Origin: Brachypterus glaber
Taxonomy: Eukaryota > Arthropoda > Insecta > Coleoptera > Kateretidae
Length of the DNA stretch: 64,000 nt
Assembly: GCA_958510825.1 (NCBI GenBank)
Contig: OY294054.1
Span: 8,472,319-8,536,318, forward strand
Reading direction: 5' to 3'
Shown here: positions 54,018 to 64,000 of the stretch, piece after piece
Numbering within the stretch: the stretch's first letter is position 1
How the letters are laid out: each line of letters starts with the position of its first letter
Made by a program: the position numbers and the translations under genes
The notes under the pieces: generated by a model
Told to the model about the DNA's origin: nothing
The model's input: only the letters and a program-made list of their open reading frames with translations
The model's database searches: none

Positions 54018-55523
54018 TGGACATCGGATTTTAGGGAGTCGTGACGTCAAAATACATAGCCGGGTACAATAAATTAACAAATTCATATTAATTTTATAAA
54101 ATTTTTTAATATGTTGTCAAACTACTACATTACCAAAGAAAATTATATAAATATTATGAAAATCCCCTAACGTTTTATTTAAGTAAAATAAAATTTAAAA
54201 AAATAACAATTCTGAAAATTACGATTTAGTTGGGCTCTTTAATAATCCAAATTTAATTTTATAGTATTGTGGCATGGTGGCTGGGTATTACTTTTACCAA
54301 GTTAAAAAAAATCTGCCTGGCCAATCGTTTTTTATTCGCAATAAAATAAAATAAAATTAATTTTGTATTTTTTTACTTACTTTAAATATTAAATTGTCCT
54401 TGCTCCTCATCTCCTCAATGGGTTTTTGTATTCATATTTCTTAAAATATTAGTTTTTTTTTCCCAAGTTAAGTGTTTTTACGAAATGTGCAGTGTAAAAT
54501 ATTGCCGTCGCTCTAGTTCTAGATAATCTTCAATCCACGATTTAACCGTAGTAAGTAATGGTTATACGAACATGTTATTTAACTAATTAAATAGGTATGT
54601 ATATTAAAAAAGAAAAAGTTAGAGCAAAAAAAGAAATTAATTAGCATTGCTAAGATAAGTCAAACAAAATGACTGAATTTAAGGCCTATCCAGAAGATTG
54701 CATAAGAACATAAAAAATAAGAATGCGATGCCGTGATTGGTTTACAGGATACATGGCGGCACATCAAGCCAATCACGGCATCGAATTGTTATGTACTATG
54801 TTGTTATGCGAGCCTGTGGATATACTCTTACTTGCAATAAAAACCTTGTTTCCGCATGCGCGTGATTCTAACCAATAAAATAACGTACATGGTACACGCT
54901 TGATCTTACATCTCTCTTACATATTTCGTCGCACGCATACGGAAACAAGTTTAGAGCTTTTAGATCTCTGTAAAGTACATGTTTATAACGAGGTCAAATA
55001 GATTTCACCTACCAGTCACCTCTTCACAAATTGAATAAAACACAAAAAGATTTCGTAGGTAGTTTGCTTTTTCTACAAATACTATATGTTTTAGCTGTGT
55101 AATTTTGTATTTTAATTATATTTTATTTATAATATGAAAAAAAAAAGATTTGAGTAAAAATCATAATTTCGAAGAAATTTTTAAAAACATTTTTCATATA
55201 AACGTCACGTGACTAGTCACGTGAGCTGTTATTGCGAATAGAAAAGGATTGGCCAGGCTTGATAATAGTTATACCCAGCCACCATGTTACAATACTATTA
55301 AAAAAAAATGGATTATTTAAAACTCCAACTAAATCATAATTTTCGGATCTGTTATGTTTTTTTTTTTAATTTTCAACGCTAGGGGATTTTCATAATATTT
55401 ATATACTTTTCTTTGTAAATGTAGTAGTTTGATAGCTTATAAAACATTTTTACAAAATTATTATTAATTTTTTGTACCCGGCTATGGATTTTGACGTCAC
55501 GACTCGGTAATATCCGATCTCTA
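54018..55523. mobile_element. 1,506-bp TIR element with 8-bp TSD, arms of about 320 bp
   Basis: Outer ends TGGACATCGGATTTTAGGG and, read inward from the right, TAGAGATCGGATATTACCG, continuing as 'GAGTCGTGACGTCAAAAT' and 'CATAGCCGGGTAC' in both arms for about 320 bp. The 8-mer ATTATCAC flanks both sides (54010-54017 and 55524-55531), and joining the flanks restores the MITE family of 14956-15253. The interior (54,340-55,220) holds two further inverted pairs and no transposase. An 8-bp duplication allows hAT or P-like classes; not resolved. Confidence 0.85.
54720..54790. repeat. Hairpin inside the 1.5-kb element
   Basis: 'GATGCCGTGATTGGTTT' pairs with 'AAGCCAATCACGGCATC' across a loop of about 25 bp. 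A second pair, 'CTTGTTTCCGCATGCG' and 'CGCATACGGAAACAAG', lies at 54,846-54,953. Confidence 0.7.
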
Positions 55524-55844
55524 ATTATCACATTAGATATAATAAAATATTACACAGTATTTTCATTGCACACTATAGTGTATTAGTCCAGTTAAATAAT
55601 AAATTAAAATTGCAATAAATGTACAGGGGCTGATATTTTAAAGGGTAGAGCACCCACCCCTAAAATTCAAGATAGCGGACACCCCTTACGCAAATCACCC
55701 GGTGAAAACTAACAGGATTGTTCTGTTACTACTACTACTACCCTTTAAAATATCAGCCCGTGTGCATTTATTGCAATTTATCATAGAAATTTCTCAGTAT
55801 TTGACTGGACTTTATTTTAAATTTACATCAATCCTTGTTACACT
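55524..55844. mobile_element. Right part of a palindromic MITE (family of 14956-15253), itself interrupted
   Basis: 55524-55560 ('TATCACATTAGATATAATAA') and 55,805-55,844 ('TTTACATCAATCCTTGTTAC') match the centre and right end of the MITE at 14956-15253. Between them lies a smaller foldback, 55609-55777, with 39-bp arms ('TGATATTTTAAAGGGTA' and its inverse). Confidence 0.7.
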
Positions 55845-57689
55845 GCCCACCAACACTATACTTTCGGAAACAAATGTAATTTTTTAAAAATCGGTTAACA
55901 TTTTGGACATCAGTGTACCAGTATGACATTTTCAGTATTTTTGCATATTTTTGATAATTTTTGCTTAATGTCATGTACGTGTTTCTAAAACTAAGCGCAA
56001 GATTAAGTTTTAAAGATGATACTAAGGGAAAACAATTTTTTTGAACTTTTGTCGCGATTTTTTTTGTTTCGTGGACTCTAAAATTAATGTTGTTTATTGT
56101 TATTTATTACGTAGTTGTAGTGTAAAATAGTAGTAATGCTAAGGTGATGCATATTCCTATAGATTATTGTGAGAAAAGAAAAAATATATATGCAAGGCGA
56201 TGTATTTTTATCATTTTAATAATGTAACGATTATGGTAATTTGTTTTTAATAAACAATTAAAAAATATTGTAAGCTTATTTGTACAAGGTTTAAAAATAT
56301 ACATTTAAATCATACGTTTGGCATTCTGGATTTAATTAACTTTTTTTAAATTTAAAATTTTGTTGGTGGCGCTAAAAAGAAGGTTATGTTATGGTGAAAA
56401 AAAAAAGTTTTTCAGATTTTGTTGTATTTATCCTTTTTAAGGCATATACATTCCGAAAAAAACGATTTTTGTCCGTCAGCCCAGGGGCCCCTGGTTGTTT
56501 ACTAATAAACAGTAATAAAAAAAAAATTTTTTTCTTAAAAATGGCTATAACGATTTTTCTCAAGTTTTTAGGTAATAGTAAACGTGTATGTAAATAAGTG
56601 AATGTTATTACTGGTTTTTCCTGAAAAAATCACTTAATGGCGTAAAATATTTTTTTGCAATTTTGGCGGAGGCACACTGATTAAACGTTTATTTGTGTCA
56701 ACATAATATTTGGTTGGATATGGCCAATTGAATTATTTGGTTGTGACAAATAAAATTGATTTCTGTCAAATAAGCGAGCTGTGATTAGTATACTAACACA
56801 GCACTTTAAAAGTAAACCTAATTCGCTTTTCTTTTTTTATTAATAAAAAACTAAAATGTCTTGAATTTTTCCATCACTAGACCACGAAAATTAATATACA
56901 ATGTGGAATTTTCAAAATAAATGAACTCTACAACTTTTAATAATCTTCACTTCTTTGATTTTCGTATTTTTAAAAAATGACCTGAAGAAATGCTTTGGCT
57001 TGCTAATAAAAAAATATTAAAAATTAAAACAAAAGGTTCATATGGACATGGGTCAAATTCGTCTCCTGAGAGAGCTGCAGTTCATTACATATCTCAATTT
57101 GAAAAAAATAAATTTCGAATAACTCGAGAACCTCTGATCCGATTTTTAAAAACAAAACACTACTAAAACTAACTAAAAAACCTTTTAAATGAGGGATCGT
57201 CTGATATGTGGTCCTATTTAACTTTTAAAGCCACTTTTTGACGGCGGAAGGCTATGACGTCACTAGAGTAAAATCAAAATATGTCCAACTCAAAATAAAA
57301 ATAAAAAATCGACCTGTCCAAAGACTTATCAAAAAAAATAATATTTACGTTATCGAATTGATTCATTTTAAAAATTCCAAAAATTTTTAAATAAATTTAC
57401 CCACAAAAAAAGCAACAACTTACAAATTTTTAGCTTATAAATTAGTTATGATTTCCTGAATTTTGTGCTAATTTACCTACCTTACTTCACGATGTATGTC
57501 TATATATTTTTTTATTTTTTTATTAAATTTTATTTTTACGAAAAACGAAAAAAAAAATCCAAACAACCGTAAAAAAATTCAATTTTCATTTTTTTTTAAA
57601 TTTTTCAATTTTTTTTTTATTAAATTTTTGCGAAAAACGAAAAAATTTTCTAAAAAAAATTCTAAAAATAGTTTAAAAAAAATCAAAAT
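55845..57689. other. AT-rich DNA, partial MITE at about 56,675-56,780, no gene seen
   Basis: 56,675-56,780 is a partial inverted copy of the CACTGATAAAA MITE ('GGATATGGCCAATTGAATT'). 57,490-57,710 is low-complexity A/T DNA with 'CGAAAAACGAAAAAA' words. Open frames such as 57,496-57,714 are Phe/Lys-rich artefacts. Confidence 0.4.
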
Positions 57690-58105
57690 TTTTCAATTTT
57701 TTCTTATTTGGTAGAATTGATCCTTACAATAAAAGTATTTTTTCCTGAAAAAATTACGTTAATCGGAATTTTCTTTCAGCATTTTTAGATTTTTTAAAAG
57801 TTTAACCCCCATAACTGTTTTGTTTTGAGGGAATTACTTTGATTAACAACAGGGATCTTCCCTTCATAGAACTTGATTTTTCATAAAAATTTCAATACGA
57901 TCGGATTATTCGTTCTTGAGTTATTGTGTCTACAAGAATCGGGACATTAGAGGGACAGACGGACAGATGGACAGACGGACATTTGAAAAAAAAAATGCTT
58001 ATTTTTTCATGAAACAAATTTATATTCAAGAATGTTTTGTCTATTACGATTTTTATTTTTTTTTGAAAATTAGAACTGCCGTATAATATTATTCTAGCGC
58101 TGGCG
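57690..58105. repeat. Interspersed repeat with 'GGACAGACGGACA' core, copy 2
   Basis: Collinear with 24955-25445: 'TTTAACCCCCATAAC', 'CTTCATAGAACTTGAT', 'TTGAGTTATTGTGTCTAC', GACGGACAGA units, 'CCGTATAATATTATTCTAG'. Divergence is about 20 %. Confidence 0.7.
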
Positions 58106-60269
58106 CTGTGAATAATATAATAAGTATCTATAAAAGTATACATTTAATGTATTTATTAAATATTTGTTGGTAATAATGACATTCAATTAAAAACATAACT
58201 CTAAATTTAATAATGTGGGACGGCTGAACTTCCAACCATATTTTTTTAGTTCGTATGATATTTAACCGAGAATTGCTTAAGTAGGTTTATTATAGGTTTA
58301 TGTAGGCTTGTAATTTAAAGCAAGTGTTAAGAACGAAAAAAAGTGTTAGATAGATATAATAAATACGTTTTAAGTGCATCGTGACAAAGCCAAGGTGGTC
58401 ATTTTTCATGATCCAATGCTATTCTGAGCTACAAGAATCCGTACTCACTCTCACTTTTCGGATAAACGTGATGTTTAAAACAAATCAATAATAAATAAAT
58501 AGACAAATCGATTCAAATAATAATAAAATTTGCATTATTATCTTATTATTATAATACTCTTCAAAGTGCGTGGTACAGTAGAAGATACAGCCACACAAAA
58601 AGAAAAAAAGTTCCTTTTATATACTCCAAAATAAAGTTTTTTGAGGTTATTTTCACAACTAATTCGTTGAGGTGCTATGTTGACCTCAAATTCGGATTCA
58701 GCACCTCAAAATACAAAGAAATACAATGGTCTCCTAAAAAAGTCCAAACGATGGTTTTCAATTTTCCGAAATAGTTAAAAATTACCCTAGATCAAATGTT
58801 TTTATAGAATACTGAACATCTTTCAAAAAATCCATCTGTCTGTCCCATTCGTGTGTCAAGTTTTTTGATGCGCATGATAACTTAAAAACTGCATGTCCGA
58901 TCGACATGAAATTATAAGAAAAATCAAAATCTGTGTGAGGAAGAAAAATATTATTTTTGAAAAGAAATCCCTTCAAAAATAAAAAAACTCGAAACAGGCG
59001 CTGACTTTTCAAAATTTCAGGGGGGGGGCAAGAAAAACAACAAAGTTATAAATGTGTATCAAATAAAAAAGCTAAAAATGTATATATTAAATGGACAATA
59101 TCTTTTAAAAAAAAAATTATATAAAATATCTTTTATCTAAAAGTATTGACGGGAGCTGCCTTTCCTATAATCAGTCCAGGGAAGTATGGTCCCCAAAAAG
59201 ACCGAGAAAGACCGTTATGTTACAAGGATCGAGAAAGACAGTTATAGTTAAGTTATAGGGGGCGAATTTTTTTAATACAGTATATACATATAGAGTATAT
59301 AAAAGTCCAAGGGCGCAGGAGTACAAAAAAATCATGTTTTGGAACGTCATTTGAGAAAAAACGCAATATACTATCCACTGTAAAGAGTATACTACGGGAT
59401 ACGAAGCATTACATTATCTTATTATTATCTTTTCAACTTGAACATGAATTTATAAACATTAATGATATATTACCCTATTTGTTTTCAATATTTTTATATC
59501 ATTCATCAATTTGTATGTAATAAATCATTTTCGTAGACAATTGTTTAAAAATTATATAATACTTTTCTTTTTTATATACCTTTAGACTAAACATATTTTG
59601 CAAACTATTTTCCTCTTTTGGACTTTAGTTATAGAAACTCATAAATCATAGAAAAAAGAAAACGAGAAAAAATATATTAAAATTTAATTAATATTAATAC
59701 TTGAAACTTTTGTAAACTTACCACCAACCATTTTTAATTAAGAAGACATTTCTTTGGTAATTTTAATAAAATTAAATTATATCCGGGCTGGCCATTTTGA
59801 TAGAGCGGAAAATGTCGCTGTCGCTGGCCAACAGCAACTTGGTGGCGAAATGGTCAAAATTATTTTTTTCTACGACTGGCTAGGAATGTAGGCAAATAAC
59901 TACATATACTTTTCAAACATAGAACAAATCCATTCTATTTGAACCAGTGAGAACAAGAAGAGAAAGATTGCACTGGATCCAACTTTCGGGAATTAACAAA
60001 AAACTTTATAGCAACCAAATCATAAGCTCAATAAAGAAACACAACATTACAAAACTTGTTCATTGTAACTATAGTAATAATTTTAAATAAGTGGTTTCTT
60101 TTTAAAACCTTTACTTTAGCTCTGATATGTAGTAAAAATTGGTGTAACCTTTTCCTTCTTGATCTCAACTGACTAAAGTTTTAGGATAATAAAAAAAAAC
60201 CTTTTTTTCATGTTAATTACAAGACTGTCTTGTATTTAAACAAATAGCAGGTTATGTAAGTCATATATA
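58106..60269. other. AT-rich DNA, no gene seen
   Basis: 58,790-58,900 is another loose match to the 'CTGTCTGTCCC' type repeat. 59,340-59,400 carries the inverted 'GCATTACAT' family word. No credible frame or RNA gene. Confidence 0.3.
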
Positions 60270-60575
60270 CGATTTTTTTCGGGATTTTCCTTACGATTTC
60301 TGATGATTTTATCACAATTATCACGATTTTTGTTGGGATTTTCCTCAAGATTTCTCACGATTTTGTCACGTTTTTTGTTGAGATTTTTCTTACGATTCCT
60401 CACGATTTTGTCACGTTTTTTGTTGGGATTTTTCTCAAGATTTTGTCACGATTTTTGTTCTGACGATTTTATCACAACTATCACGATTTTTGTTGGATTT
60501 TCCTCACGATTTCTCACGATATTGTTACGTTTTTTGTTGGGATTTTTCTCACGATTTTGTCACGATTTTTGTTGG
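60270..60575. repeat. Minisatellite of 'TCACGATTTTTGTTGGGAT' units
   Basis: Five or six diverged units of about 50-60 bp built from 'CACGATTTTTGTTGGGA', 'TTTTCCTCAAGATT' and 'TCTCACGATTTTGTCACG'. A 122-codon frame across it (60303-60671) has an internally repeated 'LSRFLLGFFSRFL' pattern that simply follows the repeat. Confidence 0.8.
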
Positions 60576-60978
60576 AAAATTTCCCATAAGGAAATTTCTG
60601 ATGTTTTTTTTGTTGATTTTGATTTAGAATTTAGAATTTTTAATACCTTTAGCATCATGTTAGATTTTTAGCATAAATATTAACAAATTTCCAGTAAACG
60701 GCGACCACATACGTCGCCGATGTAACTACGGATGATCCATGTCAACACCAAACTTTAATTGGCGGCCAAATTATAGAATTGATGCTGTGGCCAAAATAGC
60801 CCACAAGTTATGGAAACAAGGATTGAACATCATAAATTAAAAATTGTCATAGTATATAAGAATGTTTTGATGCTTTATATTAGGGTCAACCAATCCTGCA
60901 GAATGTTAAAACCCTAAGTGCTATAGAAAACCGAGGACAGCAAGCGGTTCCTTTCTGTAAACTTTTTAAATTCAATTT
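60576..60978. other. AT-rich DNA, no gene seen
   Basis: Nothing recognisable apart from the tail of the minisatellite-derived open frame. Confidence 0.35.
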
Positions 60979-61108
60979 AATTAATTGAAGACTACAAGAC
61001 AATAATGCTAACGGTCACAATGCAAATAAGGTCGATTTCTACATAAAAAGTCGACCTTATTCGCATTGTGACCATTAGCGTTTGTGTCGTGTAGTCTTCA
61101 ATTAATTA
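60979..61108. repeat. Hairpin: about 55-bp arms, loop of about 16 nt
   Basis: 'AATTAATTGAAGACTACA..GGTCACAATGC..AATAAGGTCGA' pairs with 61,050-61,108 at about 90 % identity. The short loop and single copy suggest a palindromic MITE or a hairpin RNA precursor. Confidence 0.8.
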
Positions 61109-61429
61109 TAAGTTAATTAATTTTTTATTTACCTTGAAGATCAACACTGTTAATATAAGTCTTTCATATTCTTATGACTCTAATCAACACTATGTTCTTG
61201 AATATCCTTTTTTAACACATCCATAATAAATAACACAGGACCACAAAAAAAAAGTCTGTTTTTCAGAAACCAGACTAATGGCAATGAAAAAAATTCTTAA
61301 TCCTCAAAATCTTGAATATAGTGCACTGTGGTTTTTTTTTCTATGCATTCGAGTGAAAAAACAATCATCCGCAAGATGTCATAATTTTTTTATGGAAAAA
61401 TTTCTAAATGAAAATGATACATGCCATTA

Positions 61430-61776
61430 ATAATAATAATAGTAATGGTAATGGTAATGTTAATGTTAATGGTAATGGTAATGGTAATGGTAATGGTAAT
61501 GGTAATGGTAATGGTAATGGTAATGGTAATGGTAATGGTAATGGTAATGGTAATGGTAATGGTAATGGTAATGGTAATGGTAATGGTAATGGTAATGGTA
61601 ATGGTAATGGTAATGGTAATGGTAATGGTAATGGTAATGGTAATGGTAATGGTAATGGTAATGGTAATGGTAATGGTAATGGTAATGGTAATGGTAATGG
61701 TAATGGTAATGCCAGTGCCAGTGCCAGTGCCAGTGCCAGTGCCAGTGCCGGTGCCGGTGCCGGTGCCAATGGCAAT

Positions 61777-61809
<33 letters not shown>

Positions 61810-61892
61810 AAAGGCAACGGCAACGGTAACGTAATAGTAATAGTAATAGTAACAGTAATAATAATAATAATTATTATAATAATAATATATGG
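61430..61892. repeat. Phase-continuous hexanucleotide mosaic
   Basis: Blocks follow each other without loss of the six-base phase: (GGTAAT)n to about 61,709, (GCCAGT)n to 61,747, (GCCGGT)n to 61,768, then GGCAAT/GGCAAC units to about 61,830, then AGTAAT and ATAATA. Both strands are stop-free over up to 187 codons, giving dipeptide repeats that should not be annotated as proteins. Confidence 0.95.
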
Positions 61893-62600
61893 GGGGACTA
61901 TATGAGGAAACCCATCCACTCAATAGAGATACTCCAGCTCTGGCACAGTTCAAAACCTACTGTAGACAGACGAAATGTACCCGACCAACAAATCACTAAG
62001 GAAAGGTTTAGAGAACACTTGAAGGCTCAAAGAACTTCGCCGCTCCTGGCCCAGATGAAATAAATAACTTTTGGTGGAAAAAAATTTCCTCAACCCACCA
62101 GCATTTGGCAAGAATATTTAACTCTTGGCTAAATGGGGAGGAGCGAATACCTGGGTGGTTTGTGGAAGGTCGCACAGTGCTAATACCTAAGAACGGAGAT
62201 TTGTCCATGCCCAAAAATTATAGGCCGATAACGTGTTTGAACGCTTGCTATAAGGTGTTTACACGCATCATATACATGGGAGTACTCCATGCTGCTGACC
62301 AAGTATTTCAATCTATATATGAGCAACGGGGGTCAAAAAGAGGTGTCGCTGGCTGTAAGGAGAACCTGCTGATAGATAGATGCATCACGCAGGACTCCAT
62401 ACAATATAAGCGAAATCTCTCAATGGCCTGGATCGATTACAGCAAGGCATTTGATACAACACCACCGGAGCTAATTATTTACTTGCTAAGATGCCTTGCG
62501 GTGCCAGAGCCCGTAGTGAGATGCATGGAACAACTGCTGCCACTTTGGAGAACTAGCTTTTTAATCTATATTTCTCTTTTCAATCTATATCTCGGAACTG
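61893..62600 (+). pseudogene. R4/Dong-like LINE fragment: RT N-terminal half
   Basis: Pieces in order: 'ETHPLNRDTPALAQFK', then after a frameshift 'DQQITKERFREHLK', then 'APGPDEINNFWWKK' (RT motif 0/1), 'GWFVEGRTVLIPKNG', 'NYRPITCLNACYKVFTRI' (motif 2), 'GVAGCKENLLID' and 'LSMAWIDYSKAFDTTPPELI' (motif A with its Asp). The WIDYSKAFD form and APGPDEI..WWKK are characteristic of R4/Dong-type LINEs, which in known cases insert into TAA repeats; here the fragment starts directly after a TAATAA block. 5'-truncated, frameshifted, and cut before the YADD motif. Confidence 0.75.
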
Positions 62601-63540
62601 GCCTGCATATTAATCTGCATATCCACTTTTTACGCAGATGAAACAAAGCTCTATGGTAACCCTCTGACCCAATATAATCAATTACAAAATGACCTGAATA
62701 CAATCTGGAATTGGTGCGTGGAATGGTTATTACCTCTGAACCCAGAAAAGTGCTCTGTTCTCCACATAGGCAAAAACAACCCAGGTAATACTTACTTCAT
62801 AAATGGCATTCAAGTAAAATCTGTTTCCTCACAACGTGATCTAGGACTTATAATAAATGAGACACTAACATGGTCTGAACATATATCTTCTGCCTGTAAA
62901 AAGGCAAACTCTATGCTTTTTCTACTAAAAAGAACTTTCGTCTCGTGTTCTCCTGCCAAATTTGTAAACCTTTACAAGACTTATGTCCGTCCCATTCTTG
63001 AATAGGGTGGTCCAGCATTTTATCCAGACTTAGTGCTCGAACAAACTCTCCTTGAATCTGTTCAAAGGCCAGCAACTTGCCTAGAATTCGGCCGTGTAAG
63101 ACCTTCGTATGAAGAAAGACTTCAAATGTGTAATCTCCCCAGCTTTGAACAAAGAAGAAATAGGGGTGACCTTATAGTAACTTTTCGTGCCCCAAATAAC
63201 TTATTCGGTGTTAATGTGTCTTCGCTCTACAAGTTAAATCAGGTCAATAGGTTAAGAGGTCACAACATTAAACTTAAGCAGGACTTTAGAACCAGTGCTC
63301 GTGTAAATTTTTAGTCTAACAGAGTTTTTGGTGAATGGAATAGTTTACCTACCAATGTTGTTTCTACACCATCCGTCAACGCCTTCAAGAATCGCTATGA
63401 CATTACCAGGACTAACAGATCATTTAATTTTCATTTTCTTGTTATTTTACTCTTTCTCTTTTCTTTTTACTTTTCTTTTTATTTATTTTTTTTATATTTT
63501 AATTAGCACTTACTGTTAAAGGAGTTTTATATGACTTGTC
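62600..63540 (+). pseudogene. CR1/L2-like LINE fragment: RT C-terminal half and 3' end
   Basis: One frame, broken by two stops: 'STFYADETKLYGN' (active-site YADD changed to YADE at 62631-62642), 'WLLPLNPEKCSVLHIGK', 'SQRDLGLIINETLTWSEHI', 'VNLYKTYVRPILE', stop at 63003-63005 where this family normally has Tyr, then 'LLESVQRPATCL', 'YEERLQMCNLPSFEQRRNRG', stop near 63,313-63,315, 'RVFGEWNSLPTNVV' and 'PSVNAFKNRYD'. This is the collinear C-terminal half of CR1/L2-type RTs. It is followed by an (AAT)n tail. The family differs from the R4/Dong-like part directly upstream. Confidence 0.85.
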
Positions 63541-63562
63541 CTCTACCCCAATCATTATATAA

Positions 63563-63563
63563 A

Positions 63564-63629
<66 letters not shown>
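63563..63629. repeat. (AAT)n microsatellite after the CR1/L2-like LINE
   Basis: About 22 AAT units directly follow the LINE 3' end; a simple-repeat tail is usual for CR1/L2-type elements. Confidence 0.95.
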
Positions 63630-63631
<2 letters not shown>

Positions 63632-64000
63632 TAACAATCACAATAACAATAACAATAACAATAACAATAACAATAACAATAACAATAACAATAACAATAA
63701 CAATAACAATAACAATAACAATAACAATAACAATAACAATAACAATAACAATAACAATAACAATAACAATAACAATAACAATAACAATAACAATAACAAT
63801 AACAATAACAATAACAATAACAATAACAATAACAATAACAATAACAATAACAATAACAATAACAATAACAATAACAATAACAATAACAATAACAATAACA
63901 ATAACAATAACAATAACAATAACAATAACAATAACAATAACAATAACAATAACAATAACAATAACAATAACAATAACAATAACAATAACAATAACAATAA
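63630..64000. repeat. (AACAAT)n hexanucleotide satellite, runs off the window
   Basis: About 60 nearly perfect AACAAT units to the last base. The poly-leucine frame on the minus strand is an artefact of the TTGTTA repeat. Confidence 0.98.

Noticed and set aside
60303..60671. 122-codon frame with repeated LSRFLLGF motif
   Set aside because: Follows the DNA minisatellite exactly.
61390..61953. Dipeptide-repeat frames up to 187 codons
   Set aside because: By-products of the hexamer mosaic; no flanking gene signals.
63638..63997. Poly-leucine frame of 119 codons
   Set aside because: Translation of (AACAAT)n on the minus strand.

Overview
The window is AT-rich (roughly 70 % A+T by eye) eukaryotic nuclear DNA made almost entirely of transposable elements, their non-autonomous derivatives and simple repeats. 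I found no host protein-coding gene that I can support. The element mix (RNase H-bearing APE-type LINEs, an R4/Dong-like LINE in a TAA-type repeat, a CR1/L2-like LINE, BEL/Pao remnants, a RAG1/Transib-like transposase, tRNA-derived SINEs, hAT-like elements with 8-bp target duplications, many long palindromic TIR elements) suggests an arthropod, most likely an insect. The order cannot be fixed from the sequence.

Layout. 1-29,100 is AT-rich repeat DNA: the end of a palindromic element at the left edge, a 2.36-kb element with ~0.8-kb inverted arms (1749-4109), a TIR element carrying a nested SINE (9582-10133), a 298-bp palindromic MITE (14956-15253), a short hAT-like element (15577-16071), a foldback nested in another TIR element (16697-18734), a 4-bp-TSD MITE (21623-21776), a split tRNA-like SINE (22330-22570) and a 1-kb foldback (27755-28758). 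29,113-31,352 holds large microsatellites, a 200-N assembly gap and a near-identical duplication of a BEL/Pao reverse-transcriptase fragment.

31,513-33,470 (minus strand) is a decayed RAG1/Transib-family transposase with the DDE catalytic positions still visible. 33,740-37,345 is a BEL/Pao gag remnant split by a ~3.2-kb minus-strand LINE flanked by an 11-bp target duplication. Because gag, transposase and RT fragment lie in one orientation and in gag-to-pol order, the whole 29.7-37.3 kb block can be read as one old BEL/Pao element broken open by later insertions; this is an inference.

37.3-61 kb is again AT-rich repeat DNA with well-dated nesting. A 5'-truncated LINE of the same family as the 34-37 kb copy sits inside a SINE with a 13-bp target duplication (46988-48505). 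A hAT-like palindromic element sits inside a TA-flanked MITE with an 8-bp duplication (44661-46126). A 1.5-kb TIR element sits inside a MITE, also with an 8-bp duplication (54018-55523). A near-perfect ~130-bp-arm hairpin lies at 51954-52253. 61.4-64 kb is a phase-continuous hexanucleotide mosaic, an R4/Dong-like LINE fragment joined to a CR1/L2-like LINE fragment, and a long (AACAAT)n repeat running off the window.

The genes do not work together in any pathway: every recognisable protein fragment is a mobile-element protein and every one is broken. The main interest is the RAG1-like transposase relic and the insertion chronology readable from exact target-site duplications.
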